DNA of 64,000 nt from assembly GCF_012489685.1 (NCBI RefSeq), contig NC_080041.1, positions 37,065,780 through 37,129,779 of the forward strand, in the 5' to 3' direction. A model generated the notes under the pieces. It ran no database searches, had not been told where the DNA came from, and was given only the letters and a program-made list of their open reading frames with translations. The position numbers and the translations under genes are program-made. How positions within the stretch are numbered: position 1 is the stretch's first letter; the number at the start of each line of letters is the position of its first letter. Origin of the DNA: Lotus japonicus (taxonomy: Eukaryota > Streptophyta > Magnoliopsida > Fabales > Fabaceae). This document shows, piece by piece, positions 49,783-62,511 of the stretch.

Positions 49783-51431
49783 TGTAAGATCAAGATTTGG
49801 TCATGTGGTACAACTCTATGTTTTGATGATAACAAGTATTTATTTGTGGATGAACAATTATGATACTCTAACGTTTGGCTTGAGTGTTTTGACAAACAGG
49901 TTCTGATAGTATCTTGACAACTCCCTTATGTGATCAATTTCTATGCTCTAACGATACATTCTGATTGATGTCATCTCTTTCAATGCTATGATACATCTTA
50001 TGACTCAATTAACTCTGATCACATACTTCAATATTGCTCAGAATCTAGATACTTCTAACGTGGTTGATATTAAGTATTAGATTCAGGGGGAGCTTAGCTC
50101 AGAATCAAGCACGAGTCTTGGATTCAGAAGGAGCTAGATAAACTACACACATCAGGATAAGCTTTAACTCTGATACCTTATACTCTGAGTGTATTCAGTT
50201 TATTTGTTTAGAGTTGTTCATCAAAATACATGGTTTTGTCATCATCAAAAAGGGGGAGATTGTAAGATCAAGATTTGGTCATGTGGTACAACTCTATGTT
50301 TTGATGATAACAAGTATTTATTTGTGGATGAACAATTATGATACTCTAACGTTTGGCTTGAGTGTTTTGACAAACAGGTTCTGATTCTGACACCAGAAGA
50401 TATATTCATCAGAAGATCTGAAGATCAGAAGATCTGAATATCAGAAGTTCTGAAGATCAGAAGATCTGAAGACCAGAAGATCTGAAGATCAGAAGCTCTG
50501 AAGATCAGAAGATCTGAAGATCAGAAGCTCTGAGGATCAGAGGATCTGAAGACCAGAAGATCTGAGGATCAGAAGATCTGAAGACCAGAAGCTCTGAAGG
50601 TCTAGAGGTTCTGAAGGACCAGAAGCTCTGAAGGTCCAGAAGCTCTGAAGCATCGTCAGATCAGAAGTCAATGGTTAAAGGCAAATGTCACTATCAAGAA
50701 GTACAAGAGCAGTGTACTATTCTGAAAAGCCTACCTACCAAGGTTCAGCCACAGCAGGTTCTGGAAGTTCCAGGAATGCCCTCCAACGGTCATATTCTCT
50801 CAACAGAAATATCCTTTGCACCTTGGACTATTTAAGGCTGAAGAAAAGAAGAAAGACTAAGAGAGAGAAACCAAGAGCTGCAATACAAGAAAAGATTCAA
50901 GCCTCTACTTTCTTCATCTGTTCTTATTTAGTTTACACTCAGCTTATTCAGAAGCAAACCTTTGTAAACACCAACCTCAAACAGTTGTTTGATTTTCCTT
51001 AAGGGACCGGGTAGGTCAGTATCCTTAAGAAGAATAGGATATGTGTATCTTAGTGGTGATTCCTTTAGGAGATCAAGGTTGATCGGATCCTAGAGAAGAC
51101 TAAGAGAGTGAATCTTAGTGTGAGCTAAGTCAGTGTATTGTTAGTCACTTGTAGGTTTCAAGTGCAGTTGTAACAATTATCTGATTAGTGGATTGCCTTC
51201 ATTCTAAGAAGGAAGAAATCACCTTAACAGGTGGAATGGATTAGCTTGAGGGATTTATCAAGTGAACCAGGATAAAATACTTGTGTGCTCTTCTCTTCTC
51301 TCAATCTTTATCCGCTACACCATCAATCTCAGAGAAACCGAAAAGATTTACTTTAAATCTTAAGGGAAAAGTTTTTATATTCAAAACTTTATTCAACCCC
51401 CCCCCCTTTTTGGTCGTTTTTCACACCTTCA
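49783..51431 (+). mobile_element. Internally deleted SIRE-like element in gag, TSD GAAAC
   Basis: Flanked by GAAAC (49778-49782 and 51432-51436). 49783-49908 equals the first 126 bases of the LTR at 50261-51431 (TGTAAGATCAAGATTTGGTC). Between them 49909-50260 is the 3' end of an internal region ending in the purine tract AAAAAGGGGGAGAT. So it is 5' LTR start, deletion, 3' internal end, full 3' LTR of 1171 bp. Confidence 0.9.
50395..50665 (+). repeat. Minisatellite of GAAGATCTGAAGATCA-type units in the nested LTR
   Basis: About fifteen units of 16-18 bases (AGAAGATCTGAAGATC, AGAAGCTCTGAAG), diverged toward the right end. Lies only in the complete 3' LTR. Confidence 0.85.
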
Positions 51432-52149
51432 GAAACCTGAAGAGGAATGGACCAGTGTTGAAGATGAAGCTGCTCTTGGAAACTCAAATGCTCTAAATGC
51501 TATCTTTAATGGAGTTGACAAGAATATGTTTAGGCTGATCAATACGTGTACTGTGGCAAAGGATGCTTGGGAAATTCTGAAGACTGCACATGAAGGAACT
51601 ACTCGAGTAAGGATGTCAAGACTTCAGATGCTTACTACTCAATTTGAAAATTTGATGATGACTGAAGAAGAGACTATCTCAGAATTCCACATGCGTGTCT
51701 GTGACTTGTCTAATGCTTCATTTGCTTTGGGAGAACCTATGTCAGATGAGAAGCTTGTAAGGAAGATCTTGAGATCACTTCCTCAGAAATTTGCTATGAA
51801 AGTCACTGCGATTGAGGAGGCTCAAGACATTGAGAACATGAAGGTCGATGAACTTATTGGCTCTTTGCAGACATTTGAGTTGAAACTGAGTGGGAAGTCT
51901 GAAAAGAAGAATAAGAGTATTGCTTTTGTGTCAAACACTGATGAAGGTGATGATGAAGACTGTGAGGGTGAAAATCTTTATGAGGCTCTGGCTATGCTAG
52001 CAAAAAATTTCAACAGAGCATTGAGAAAGATTGACAAAAGAACCAGGCCTAATGCCCAGGACATGAAGTTCGACAACAAACCCAAGTTTTCTAATTCACA
52101 GAGGAAGACCAAAGAAGAAGAAAGATCTGGTCAGAATAAAGGAGTGTAG

Positions 52150-53523
52150 TGTCATGAATGTGAAGGATATGGCCATATCAGGTCTGAATGTGCCACCTAT
52201 CTAAAGAAGCAGAAGAAAGGTATGATGGTAACTTGGTCAGATGAAGACACTGAAGATGAGGAGGAGATATCTGCAAACAAAGTCAATGCTTTCTCTGGAA
52301 CCATCTATGAGTCTGATACAAGTGATGAGGACATTACAGATGAGGAACTGGCTGAGACTTACAAGCTGCTACATATCAAGTGGGAATAAGCATGTAAACT
52401 TGTGAGAGAAAAGCAAAGTGAGATAGAACAACTTGTCTCTCAGAATGAAAGGCTGAAAGAGCTCAGCACAAAATTGAAGGAAGATCTGGAGGAATGACAA
52501 AGTAAGTTTAATAATGCTGATGTTATGGAAAAAGCTAATCTAGTGTTGATTAATGCAGGACTTCAAGAGGAAGTGGCAACTCTGACAAGAAAGCTTGAAG
52601 CTACTCACAAATCTGTTAGAATGCTGAACAGTGGTTCTGATATGCTTGATGAAATTCTAAAAGAAACCAGCAAGCAAGGAAGGAGTTGGAAGGGAATTGG
52701 CTTTGACTACAGGACATCTAACAAAGAAGATCAGAAAGGATCAAAGAAACTTGTGTCTGCTATAAAACAAACTGAATTCAAGAAGCCCAGGAATTATCAC
52801 TTGTCAGACCCATTGTCTCGACATGTGCCTCAGCATGTGAACCCTCAGCTTAAGGTTGGCAAAACTGTGCCTTGGAAGTGTCACTATTGTGGTAGGAATG
52901 GTCATATAAAGCCCTATTGCTTCAAGTTATATGGTTATCCTCAGATGCACAATAATATCAAGTCTACAAAGCCTATTCAGATGAGGCAGCTATGGAAGCC
53001 CAAGGGTGAAATCAAATGTCAGGTAGCCTACACATCGTTCAGAGCATCGTCAAAGGAAGACTGGTATTTTGACAGTGGCTGCTCAAAGCACATGACAGGG
53101 AACAAGAGTTTTTTACAAGACATCAGAAGTCACTCAACCAACTATGTTACCTTTGGAGATGGAGCTAAAGGAAAGATCAAGGGAGTAGGAAAGCTTGTTA
53201 GCACAGAATCTCCTAACTTGAATAATGTATTACTTGTCAATGGTTTAACTGCAAATCTGATCAGCATAAGCCAACTGTGTGACCAAAGGGTATGATGTGA
53301 AGTTCAATAAAATAGAATGTGTTGTGACCACTGATGAGGACAAAATTGTGATGAGAGGAATCAGATCAAAAGACAACTGATATATGTGGACATCAGAAGA
53401 AAAAGCTTATGTTTCTAGATGTTTGTTAACCAAAGAAGATGAGGTGAATGTATGGCACCAAAGACTAGGACATCTCAACTACAGGAGCATGCAAAAAGTT
53501 ATTGCTGATGGAGCAATAAGAGG
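52150..53523 (+). pseudogene. SIRE gag C-terminus, protease and GAG-pre-integrase, broken
   Basis: 52153 onward reads the knuckle and an acidic coiled-coil region with stops at 52387 and 52496. 52525-53295 is open: coiled coil (LQEEVATLTRKLEATHKSV), second CCHC (CHYCGRNGHIKPYC), aspartic protease DWYFDSGCSKHMTG. An extra base near 53285 shifts the frame (CDQ then GYDVKF in another frame) and a stop follows at 53378. The GAG-pre-integrase part VWHQRLGHLNYRSM then runs up to the gypsy-type solo LTR. Confidence 0.88.
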
Positions 53524-53528
53524 ACTGC

Positions 53529-56500
53529 TGTAACACCCCGATTTCGGTGGTGCCACTTTAGTGACTTTAAATCAATAGTGCGGAAAATGCGTAAATATTT
53601 TTTTTCGTTTTCTTTTCAAATAGAAGACTTAACATAATGAAGACTCAACCCAAAGATAATAAACATAAAGTAATTGGGGATAGTGCCCGCAGGCGAATAA
53701 GTGCATCCCATGGTCAGAGCCATGAGTTTTATGAATACAGTTTTCAAGGAGATAAGTCAGCCCCAAAACGGGAAATGACAATCAGAGCTGTGAAAACAAT
53801 CCCCCCATATAATACACTCCTAACATCGACCCTCATCCGATCATGCATGAAGTCCGGGTCCACGTCAAAGGCTCAGTAATAGTCATTGCGCTCCGGATCC
53901 TCCCCGAACGACGATCCATCTTGAATCAGCTGTTGGACGTCTGGCAGCAGGCCAACCGCCCAAACACAACCATACACACAAAGCCAAGGCGCTAGGGTCA
54001 ACTCACAGAATATAATAGATAATACAAGCAACATGTGATGAATAAAGGGGTATATATATATATATATAGGTTGTATATATCCATATAAGTTCTGTATCGT
54101 CTACCCTAAGGTATATACATAACATGTTATCAGATTTCTAAATTCAATATTCAATATCTCAACAGTTCAATAAGTTATATCTCGAAAACTCGATAAGCAA
54201 TATATCAACGAATATAGTTAAATGCATGGTATGCCAATGCAATGTCATGCTCAAAATATGATCCGGATAAAATGTCACCCTCACGATGACCCGAAGCATC
54301 TCGCTCCGCTAAAGCGTCTCGCTTTTATGAAGCATCTCGCTCCTATAAAGCATCTCGCTTTTATGAAGCATCTCGCTCCTGTGAAGCAGCACACTCCTGT
54401 GAAGCATCTCGCTCCTATGAAGCTGCACGCTCCTGTGAAGCAGCACACTCCTGTGAAGCATCTCGCTCCTATGAAGCTGCACGCTCCTGTGAAGCATCTC
54501 GCTCCGATGAAGTCCGATCTGAGATCGTTCTTCGGAAAGCAGCACACTTTCCAAGAAATGTATGCATGAATGCAATATGGTTAGCCAAACCACGAATCGT
54601 CCTCACCAAGGTACGCGAGTCTAGCTAAAGTACATTGTCTCTACAATACCCTAAGGTAAACAAAGAAGTGCTAATCGAATTTGGTAACTTTCCTAGTCAC
54701 TTGGGCTCACCGTCTCGATGGCCAACCAAACTGCTCAACGAGCAAAAGAATGCAGCTCGCACTCAGTGACCTTTCAACTTACCATGGCTCACCATCTCGA
54801 TGACCAAACAAACTGCTCAACGAGCAAAAGAGTATCAACATACTCAGAACTGACTAGTTCCCCGGCTTATCCCTTGGATTGGCCAACCAATAAAACTTGC
54901 TCATCGAGCAAAGTGCCAACGCACAATGGTTTCCCCAGAAACCTGGATCCGACGACACTTCTCATTTTCAAAACTTAGTGTTCAAGCCCTAAACTTTCGT
55001 CTGAGTCTTTTATCATTATATTAAGGGTTTTGAGGTTGTTTAATACATTATGGAGGTTCATTATGAAATTGTTTAAGTTTTGTCTCTAATCCTATTAGTT
55101 TCAAAGATCCCATAATTCCAATGATTCCCTGGAGAAGGTCTCAAAACAAAAGGTCCATCATCACCCAAGTAATGGCCCGAGAAGTTCCCAGGTAAGCTGG
55201 CCGGGCACAATGCCTCATTAAAAGCCCTTCTTGCCTTAGACAGAACAACCCAAGTTCTTACGTGAATTCAAATGGGGTTTTTCCAATATCATTTTCAAAC
55301 TCAATTTTCCTTTGAGAAGGTCTCGATCCATAAAACAATAATAGGGTACGAACCTCGGTCCGTCCCATCAAACTTTATCTAAAAACTCGTCAGGAGTCTG
55401 GCATAACTACCCGTTATCCACTATCTTGACGTTCCCCACTCATTCGCACAATTGCACGGTATATTCAATATAGTCAGCAATTCAAGTGCGTAATAGAAAG
55501 ACACATTATAATCAATATAATCCAAATATCATGTGAACAAATAATCACATAGCCTATAGTTAACCATTTAACAATTAAGCATGCGAGTCAATTATCAACA
55601 TATCAATGCGATAAATCCTAATCTCCCATGTCGGCCGAAGCCCAGAAAACGGAGACACACGTCTCAATCAGTTCACTCGGCCGAAGCCTTCAGAAAACAT
55701 TTTCAATCCAGACAATTCATATGCATAAACAATAAATCAAGTCGAATTTATCGACGCCTACAAAGCATTAGCTAGCAAGTAAGTTGCCCTAACCTCGAAC
55801 TCGTCCAGTGTGTTCAAGCAAGGCTTCTTCACAATCCTCTTTTCCTGCTCCAAGTGTTCCTCCAAACGAATCTTCGAGCAAACGAAGCGAAGGTCAATCA
55901 AAACAAGTCAATTCGGTCAATATAACACTAACTAGCGTTTAGACAAAGCTTAAGAAGCTTCAGAGTACAATTTTTAAGCATGAATAGACGACATAACCTC
56001 GTTCGCTAAAACGAGCATAACTCGAGCTACAGAACTCGGAATGACACGAAACCAGCGCCAAAATTTCGAAAATCGGAAGAGCTACGCAATGGCTCAGGTC
56101 ATAGAGACCCAAAAATTATTTTTGGACACGGTACTCTAAGCAATAGGTTTCGGCCACTATGTAAAATAGGGTTTCCGAACTTTTTCTTCGATCTAAATCG
56201 ATTCCTAGGTATTCTTAGGCGATATCTAGGCCAAGGAAACTCTCAGAAAAAATATCGAATCGAAAACTGTCGCAGGGGTATTTTGGTCATTATTTTCAGC
56301 TCAGAATTTCAAAATCAGAGTTTCGAAAAACAAATTAGATGGGGTTGATACTAACGACGACTATGACGACTAATCCTACTAGCACTAAGCTAAGGCGATA
56401 GTTTCCAGCCCAAAGGTTGAGACTTTGCTTAAAAATGGGTATTTTAAGCAGAAATTGATTCCGGCGGAGTTCCGGCGACATAACGGAAAAACTAATCCGA

Positions 56501-57834
56501 CAGAAGTGCTCTTGGGCACGTAAGGAAGATGTTTAGAATCAAAAATGAAGTATTCAAGATAGTTTTGCAAAAACCTCAAAACTATAAGCACAGAAGGACA
56601 TAGAGAAAAGCTATGGAAAAAGACGATCAGAGGTAAGGAAAAGCGACTATACCTCGAAACCTTGAAGTAGCAACTGTTTAATCGACGATCCAGCAAGAAA
56701 TGAACAAAATCTCTTCTCCTCCTCCTCCTAGCAAACTCGCGGCTTCAAGAGAGAAAATGGGTGAGTTTCTGTGTTTTGTGAGGTTTTTGTTTCAAGCTTC
56801 AACATATATATATAGGGAATGAAATGGAAGATATTTTGTAAAGATTGGATAAGGATGGATAGATATTTATCAAAGATATTTTGAGAAGATATTTTGTGAA
56901 GATATTTTTGAGAAGATATTTTGTAAACCGATACAGATTTGTTTAGATATCGGAGGATTTAGCTCATAGAGTTAAGATAAAAATATGAGAGTGATTTCCG
57001 ATTCTTCCTACTGATTCCAAGGTATTCTAGACACGATATTCTCCCCGCTGAATCTTCTAATTCTTCAAAGAAATATCGGTATGATTTTTGGTTTTCGAGG
57101 CTTGTTTTTAATGCTATATATTGAGGTTGGCAAAACGCGGGAAAATGAAAGTTTCGCGAATCTGATTTTTCCGGCTTCATTCTCCATGAATTCTAAGATA
57201 GGTTTTGGCGACATAAATCCAAAACTAAGAAAAGGTTTCCTTGTATTTTTGGTAACTAATGCAAAGTCGGTGTAAAACTATTTTACCCGATAAGTTGCTT
57301 TTTGCATCGGATGTCGGAATAGAAAACTTCCTTCTGAAGAAAGATTGAAATCATCGAGAGAAATGGGTGTACGCGTGTAGAATCTTCATTTGAAGCTCTG
57401 AATAGAAAAAGTCTTCATCGTCGGGTGATTCTAGGGTTTTGAAATACCAGGGTTTTGGTTTCGGCAAACTTCCGATGATTGGAATCGGACGTTCGTAGAT
57501 TCTAGAGTTTCGCCTCGAAACGATTGTGATATATGGAAAAAGAGAAGTTCTAACATTTCTCTGAAGATTTTTGGACTAAATTCCTACAGTGTTCCAAGGG
57601 TGGAACACAGTTTGATTTCCTAAGGTTCTTGTCCTAGGTTTTAAAACGAATATTAGTCGTGCTATAACTTAAATCGACTTCGATACAATCCTTTGACTTT
57701 TCCTGAACTTTCTCCTTCATAAATTTATTCCATTCGATAAACTCTTGTTCAGGTTTTCCGTTCACGATACGTCAAACCTAATCGTAAATGGAAATCTCTT
57801 CCACTTATTCTAAGCTTAAAACTTGGGTCTTACA
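53529..57834 (-). mobile_element. 4.3-kb solo gypsy-type LTR, TSD ACTGC
   Basis: Ends TGTAACACCCC (53529) and GGGTCTTACA (57834); flanks ACTGC at 53524-53528 and 57835-57839. On the minus strand it runs TGTAAGACCC ... GGGGTGTTACA, a form usual for long LTRs of Ty3/gypsy (Tekay-like) elements. A minus-strand TATA box CTATATATATATG near 56805 supports that orientation. No second copy of either end and no gag-pol inside, so it is a solo LTR. It splits the SIRE pol between pre-integrase and integrase. Confidence 0.85.
54288..54511. repeat. 18-bp tandem array inside the solo LTR
   Basis: About twelve units of the type GAAGCATCTCGCTCCTAT. Because 18 is a multiple of three, all frames stay open and give false repetitive proteins on both strands. 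Not CRISPR: no spacers. Confidence 0.88.
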
Positions 57835-57839
57835 ACTGC

Positions 57840-60415
57840 CCAGTTTGAGCTTGGGAGAAGGAAAGCTATGTGGAGAATGTCAGATTGGTAAGCAAACGAA
57901 AGTGCCTCACAAGATGCTCCAGCATCAGACCACGACAAAGGTTCTGCAATTGCTTCACATGGATCTCATGGGTCCCATGCAGGTTGAAAGCTTGGGAGGT
58001 AAAAGGCATGTGTTTGTCTGTGTAGATGACTTATCAAGGTATACATGGGTTGAATTTATGAGAGAAAAATCAGAGACTTTTGAAATATTCAAGAACCTAT
58101 GTTTGAGACTTCAGAATGAGAAGGACTGTATGATTGTGAGAATCAGAAGTGATCATGGAAGGGAGTTTGAGAATTCAAAATTCTTGGAGTTCTGTGGAAC
58201 AGAAGGTATTAGCCATGAGTTTTCTGCCCCCATCACTCCACAACATAATGGAATTGTTGAAAGAAAAAATAGAACTCTCCAGGAATCAGCTAGAGTAATG
58301 TTACATGCTAAGAAGATTCCACACCAGTTCTGGGCTGAAGCTATGAGTACTGCCTGTTACATACACAACAGAGTCACCATCAGGGCAGGGACATCCTCTA
58401 CACAGTATGAGCTATGGAAAGGTAGAAAGCCTTCTGTAAAATACTTTCATATATTTGGAAGTAAATGCTATATCCTTGCAGATCGTGATCCTAGGAGGAA
58501 GCTTGATCCAAGAAGTGATGAAGGGATTTTCATGGGGTATTTTATGAACAGCAAAGCTTACAGAGTTTTTAATTCTTGCACAAGGACCATGATGGAATCT
58601 GTGAATGTGACTGTGGATGATGAACCAAGCAAGAAGGAAGAAGTAGTTTTGAATGAAGATGATGATGGTGCTGATGTTCCAACCGATGCTCCAGCAACCG
58701 CCCTCGACAATGAGTCAGAAACAAGTGCTGATGAAAAGGAAGACAAAGATATCCCATCAAACAAAGTTCCATCAATCAGAGTTCAGAAGAATCACCCTCA
58801 AGAAAACATTATTGGTAATCTTCAAGAAGGGGTGACTACCAGATCCAGAAGTATAATTGCTCACAGTTGTTTCATCTCTAAGATAGAACCCAAGAATGTC
58901 AATGAAGCTCTCACTGATGAATACTGGATAAATGCTATGCAAGAAGAGCTAGAGCAGTTCAGGAGAAATGAAGTGTGGGAGTTAGTGCCTAGGCCTGAAG
59001 AAGTAAACATCATAGGCACCAAGTGGATCATCAAGAACAAATCAGATGAAACTGGAACAGTCACAAGGAATAAAGCAAGGCTAGTTGCTCAAGGATATAC
59101 TCAGATAGAAGGAGTTGATTTTGATGAGACTTTTGCTCCAGTAGCTAGACTGGAATCTATAAGACTCTTGTTAGGTGTTGCTTGTCTCTTGAAGTTCAGA
59201 CTTTATCAGATGGATGTGAAGAGTGCTTTTCTAAATGGCTATTTGAGTGAAGAAGTTTATGTTGAACAACCTACAGGATTTACAGATCCACATCATCCAG
59301 ATCATGTGTACAAGTTGAGGAAAGCCTTGTATGGCTTGAAGCAAGCTCCTAGGGCTTGGTATGAAAGGTTAACTGAGTTCCTTGTAAGCAATGGTTACTG
59401 TAAGGGTGGAATTGATAAAAATCTGTTTGTGAAGAATGACAAAGGTAAGCTCATGATAGCACAGATTTATGTGGATGACATTGTTTTTGGAGGAATGTCG
59501 AACTCAATGGTGGAGCATTTCGTCCGACAAATGAAATCTGAGTTTGAGATGAGCTTAGTTGGTGAATTGAATTATTTTCTAGGGCTACAAGTCAAGCAAA
59601 TGGAGGATTCTATGTTCATATCACAGAGTAAGTATGCTAAAGGCTTAGTCAAAAAGTTTGGTCTTGAAAAGGCTGGTCACAAGAGAACTCTTGCTGCTAC
59701 ACACATCAAACTGTCCAAGGATGAGCAAGGAGAAGATGTTGATCAAAGTCTCTATAGAAGCATGATTGGAAGCTTGTTGTATCTTACTGCTAGCATACCA
59801 GATATCATCTTTGCAATTGGTGTATGTGCAAGATACCAAGCAGCTCCTAAGGCTAGTCATCTGCTACAGGTAAAGAGAATTATCAAGTACATCAATGGCA
59901 CAAGTGACTATGGTATTCTCTATACTCATGATACAAATTCTTCTTTAGTTGGATTCTGTGATGCAGATTGGGCAGGAAGTGCAGATGATAGAAAGAGCAC
60001 ATCTGGTGGATGTTTCTTCTTGGGGAATAATTTGATTTCATGGTTTAGCAAGAAGTAGAATTGTGTCTCACTGTTTACAGCTGAGGCAGAGTATATTGCA
60101 GCAGGAAGTAGTTGTACTCAACTCATGTGGATGAAGCAAATGCTGAAAGAGTATGATGTTGAACAGGATGTCATGACATTGTACTGCGACAATCTCAGTG
60201 CAATCAATATTTCCAAGAACCCCATACAACATAGCAGGACCAAGCATATTGACATTAGACATCATTTTATTAGAGATTTGGTGGAGGATAAAATTGTCAA
60301 TTTAGAGCATGTTACAACTGACAAGCAATTGGCTGATATTTTCACAAAACCCCTTGATGCAATTACTTTTGAAAAATTAAGAGGAAATCTTGGGATTTGC
60401 CTTTTTGATGCATAG
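57840..60415 (+). pseudogene. SIRE pol: integrase, reverse transcriptase, RNase H with one nonsense mutation
   Basis: Continues the pol frame after the solo LTR. Integrase: [15 protein letters not shown] and [12 protein letters not shown] supply the DDE triad; zinc-binding CGECQIGKQ. Reverse transcriptase: [41 protein letters not shown] and catalytic YVDD. RNase [18 protein letters not shown], then TAG at 60056-60058 where the family has glutamine, then TAEAEYIAAGS and TKHIDIRHHFIRDLVEDK. Stop at 60413. Apart from that stop and the insertion, this half is well preserved. Confidence 0.92.
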
Positions 60416-60652
60416 CAATTAGCGTGTCCCATTGTGTTAACGGCTAGTTTATTTTTGCTCATCATTAACTGCCGTTGTGACATCAGCAGAGAGAAAGTTA
60501 CTTCAAGGTTCACTTGCCCTACAACTACCTCCAACGGGCAAATTGTGGTCTCGCAACCGCTTGTTCATCTATTTTCTTCAAGACTCATTCTCTCTCGTTT
60601 GCAATTTTTCTTCCTTGTTTTGTGCTCTGTTTGCGTTTCATCTCATTTCATC

Positions 60653-62511
60653 ATGTCTCAAAGTTCAGGAAAGGATGACTCTGTCAAGGCAAAGATTGAA
60701 AGAACTGCTAAAGGAGTAAAATGCAAGGGTTTGAAGAGTGGTTCTTCCCAACCTTCTACTGTGTCAAAGAAAGCTCCTAGGAAGACAAAGACAAGATACC
60801 CAGCAAGAAAGACCTACATGTCCAAGGTTCAAAACAAAGAACCCACCAATGTTCCTCTTTGTGAGGATGTTACTGATGAAGAGGAAATCGATGCTGAAGA
60901 CTCTCCTGTGAAATCGCCTCCTGATGTTGTGCCTGATGTTGAGACATCTGGGTCTAAGGAGATTTCTGCCAAAGAAAATTCTGGAAATGATTACACCTCT
61001 CATGAAGATTCAGGCGATGCTACCCAGCCTGATATCTCTGTATCATCCTCTTCAAAGGATGTTGATCCAAAGAGTGGCCATTCTGAGGATACCAATTCTG
61101 CAGAACCAACCCAGGCTCCAACCCCTGTTCAAGACATCTCTGATGATGTTTCTGATGATGAGCCCCTGGTTAAATCCATTCCTGATAGCATTGCTACCAG
61201 AATGAAAAGAAAAAGAAGGGTCTCTACTCCAGAAGTCACTCCTACTCCACCAAAGAGATCCAAGTCATCTCCTGTAACCTACAAATCTAGACAAGCGAGT
61301 GTGAAGAATAAGGGAAAGCAAAAGGCTGTCAAGACTCCGAGTGAGAAGAAGAAAAGAAAGATTCCAGTTGATGTTAAAGAATCCGAGTCAGATGCTGAAA
61401 CCGATGTCCAGGAAATTCGACCCTGTGAGAAAAAGAAGTTTTCTAGTAAGCGTATTCCTCAAAATGTTCCTGCTGTTCCCATAGATAGAGTGTCTTTTCA
61501 TTTAGATGAGAGTGTTCAGAAGTGGAAGTTTGTTAGCAAGAGGAGAATGTCCAAGGAAAGGGAAGTTGGTTCTGATGCTCTTGAATGTAAGGATGTTATT
61601 GCTCTTATTGAGAAGGCTGGTCTGATGAAGACATTCAGAATGTTGGAAGGTGCTATGAGAAGCTTGTGAGAGAGTTCTTGGTGAATCTCTCTGTGGATGT
61701 TGGACTTCCTGACAGTGATGAATTCAGGAAGGTTTTTGTGAGGGCTGAATGTGTTGTGTTCTCACCTGCTGTGATAAATCAAGCACTTGGAAGAAGTGTT
61801 ATTGAATTTGCTGATGAGGAAGTCTCCATGGATGATGTTGCCAAGGAACTTACTGCTGGTTATGTGAAGAAGTTGTTGTCCACTAGGAATCTTACTGTGA
61901 AGTATGCAATCCTTAACAGGATTGGTGCTGTGAATTGGGTTCCTACACAACATACCTCTGGTGTTTCTGCATCTCTTGCCAAATTGATCTATAGGATTGT
62001 CAAGTCTATTGCTTTTGATTTTGGAACTTTTGTGTTTGAGAAGACATTGAAGCATGCTGATACTTGTGCTGTGAACCTGCCTGTTTCATTTCCTTCACTT
62101 CTCACTGAGATCATTCTCAAGCACCATCCTCAGATTCTCAGGGCTGATGAAGTGGTTATGTCTCGTGGAGTTCCAATCACCTTGGATCAACGTTTGTTTA
62201 TGGAGCCACATGTCCTTGACATTGCCATGCCAACCAGTAGGACATCTGCTCCTCCTGTGACTGAATCTGGCACTCAGACCATAATTGCTGAATTACAGGA
62301 AGTCTCCAAGGCTTTGCAGGAGACAATCAGGGTGAGCACTGCCAGGAAGCTCAAGGTTGATGCTTTGCTACTCAAGCTCCAAGAAGAAGAACGTCAAAGT
62401 GGTGAGCAAAGTGCTGCTCCTACAGCTGCTCAGGATGAGAGTCAGGAAGAGGAGGAAGGATCTGCAGAGAGTGCAGAAGCGTCCGGAGCGGCGTCCAGTT
62501 CTGAAGACTAG
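60653..62511 (+). pseudogene. Envelope-like extra ORF of the SIRE element, frameshifted
   Basis: Begins ATG 60653 (MSQSSGKDDSVKAKIERTAK) and reads in one frame to 61669; the second frame runs from about 61650 to 62511. The join lies near 61645-61655, where CYEKLVREF appears in the second frame while the first ends ...GAMRSL, so one base was gained or lost. First half Lys/Ser/Pro/acid-rich, low complexity; second half is the folded region common to these plant transposon proteins (NLSVDVGLPDSDEF, VLDIAMP), with an acidic tail. An upstream in-frame stretch (60434-60652) has a hydrophobic run FFFLVLCSVCVSSHF, but its use as a signal is unproven. Function unknown. Confidence 0.8.

Larger units (their letters stand above)
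49590..52149 (+). pseudogene. SIRE gag, interrupted and with stops
   Basis: Starts ATG 49590 (MDNKEGG), with in-frame stops at 49611 and 49656, then FLKSIDNKTWKAIVKGWKHP. The reading is cut at 49782 by a nested element and resumes at 51437 (EEEWTSVEDEAALGNSNALN). 51526-52149 is open: copia gag core (AWEILKTAHEGTTRVRMSRL, FHMRVCDL, KILRSLPQKF) and ends at TAG 52147, just before the first CCHC knuckle (CHECEGYGHIRSEC). Confidence 0.9.

Noticed and set aside
50395..50665. CRISPR-like array
   Set aside because: Repeats are contiguous, diverged and without spacers; it is a minisatellite in a plant LTR.
54222..54593. Long open frames on both strands with six-residue repeats
   Set aside because: They are a by-product of an 18-bp tandem array in a solo LTR; no start context or family.
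53529..57834. A complete gypsy retrotransposon
   Set aside because: Neither terminus is repeated inside and there is no gag-pol; a solo LTR explains the flanking ACTGC.
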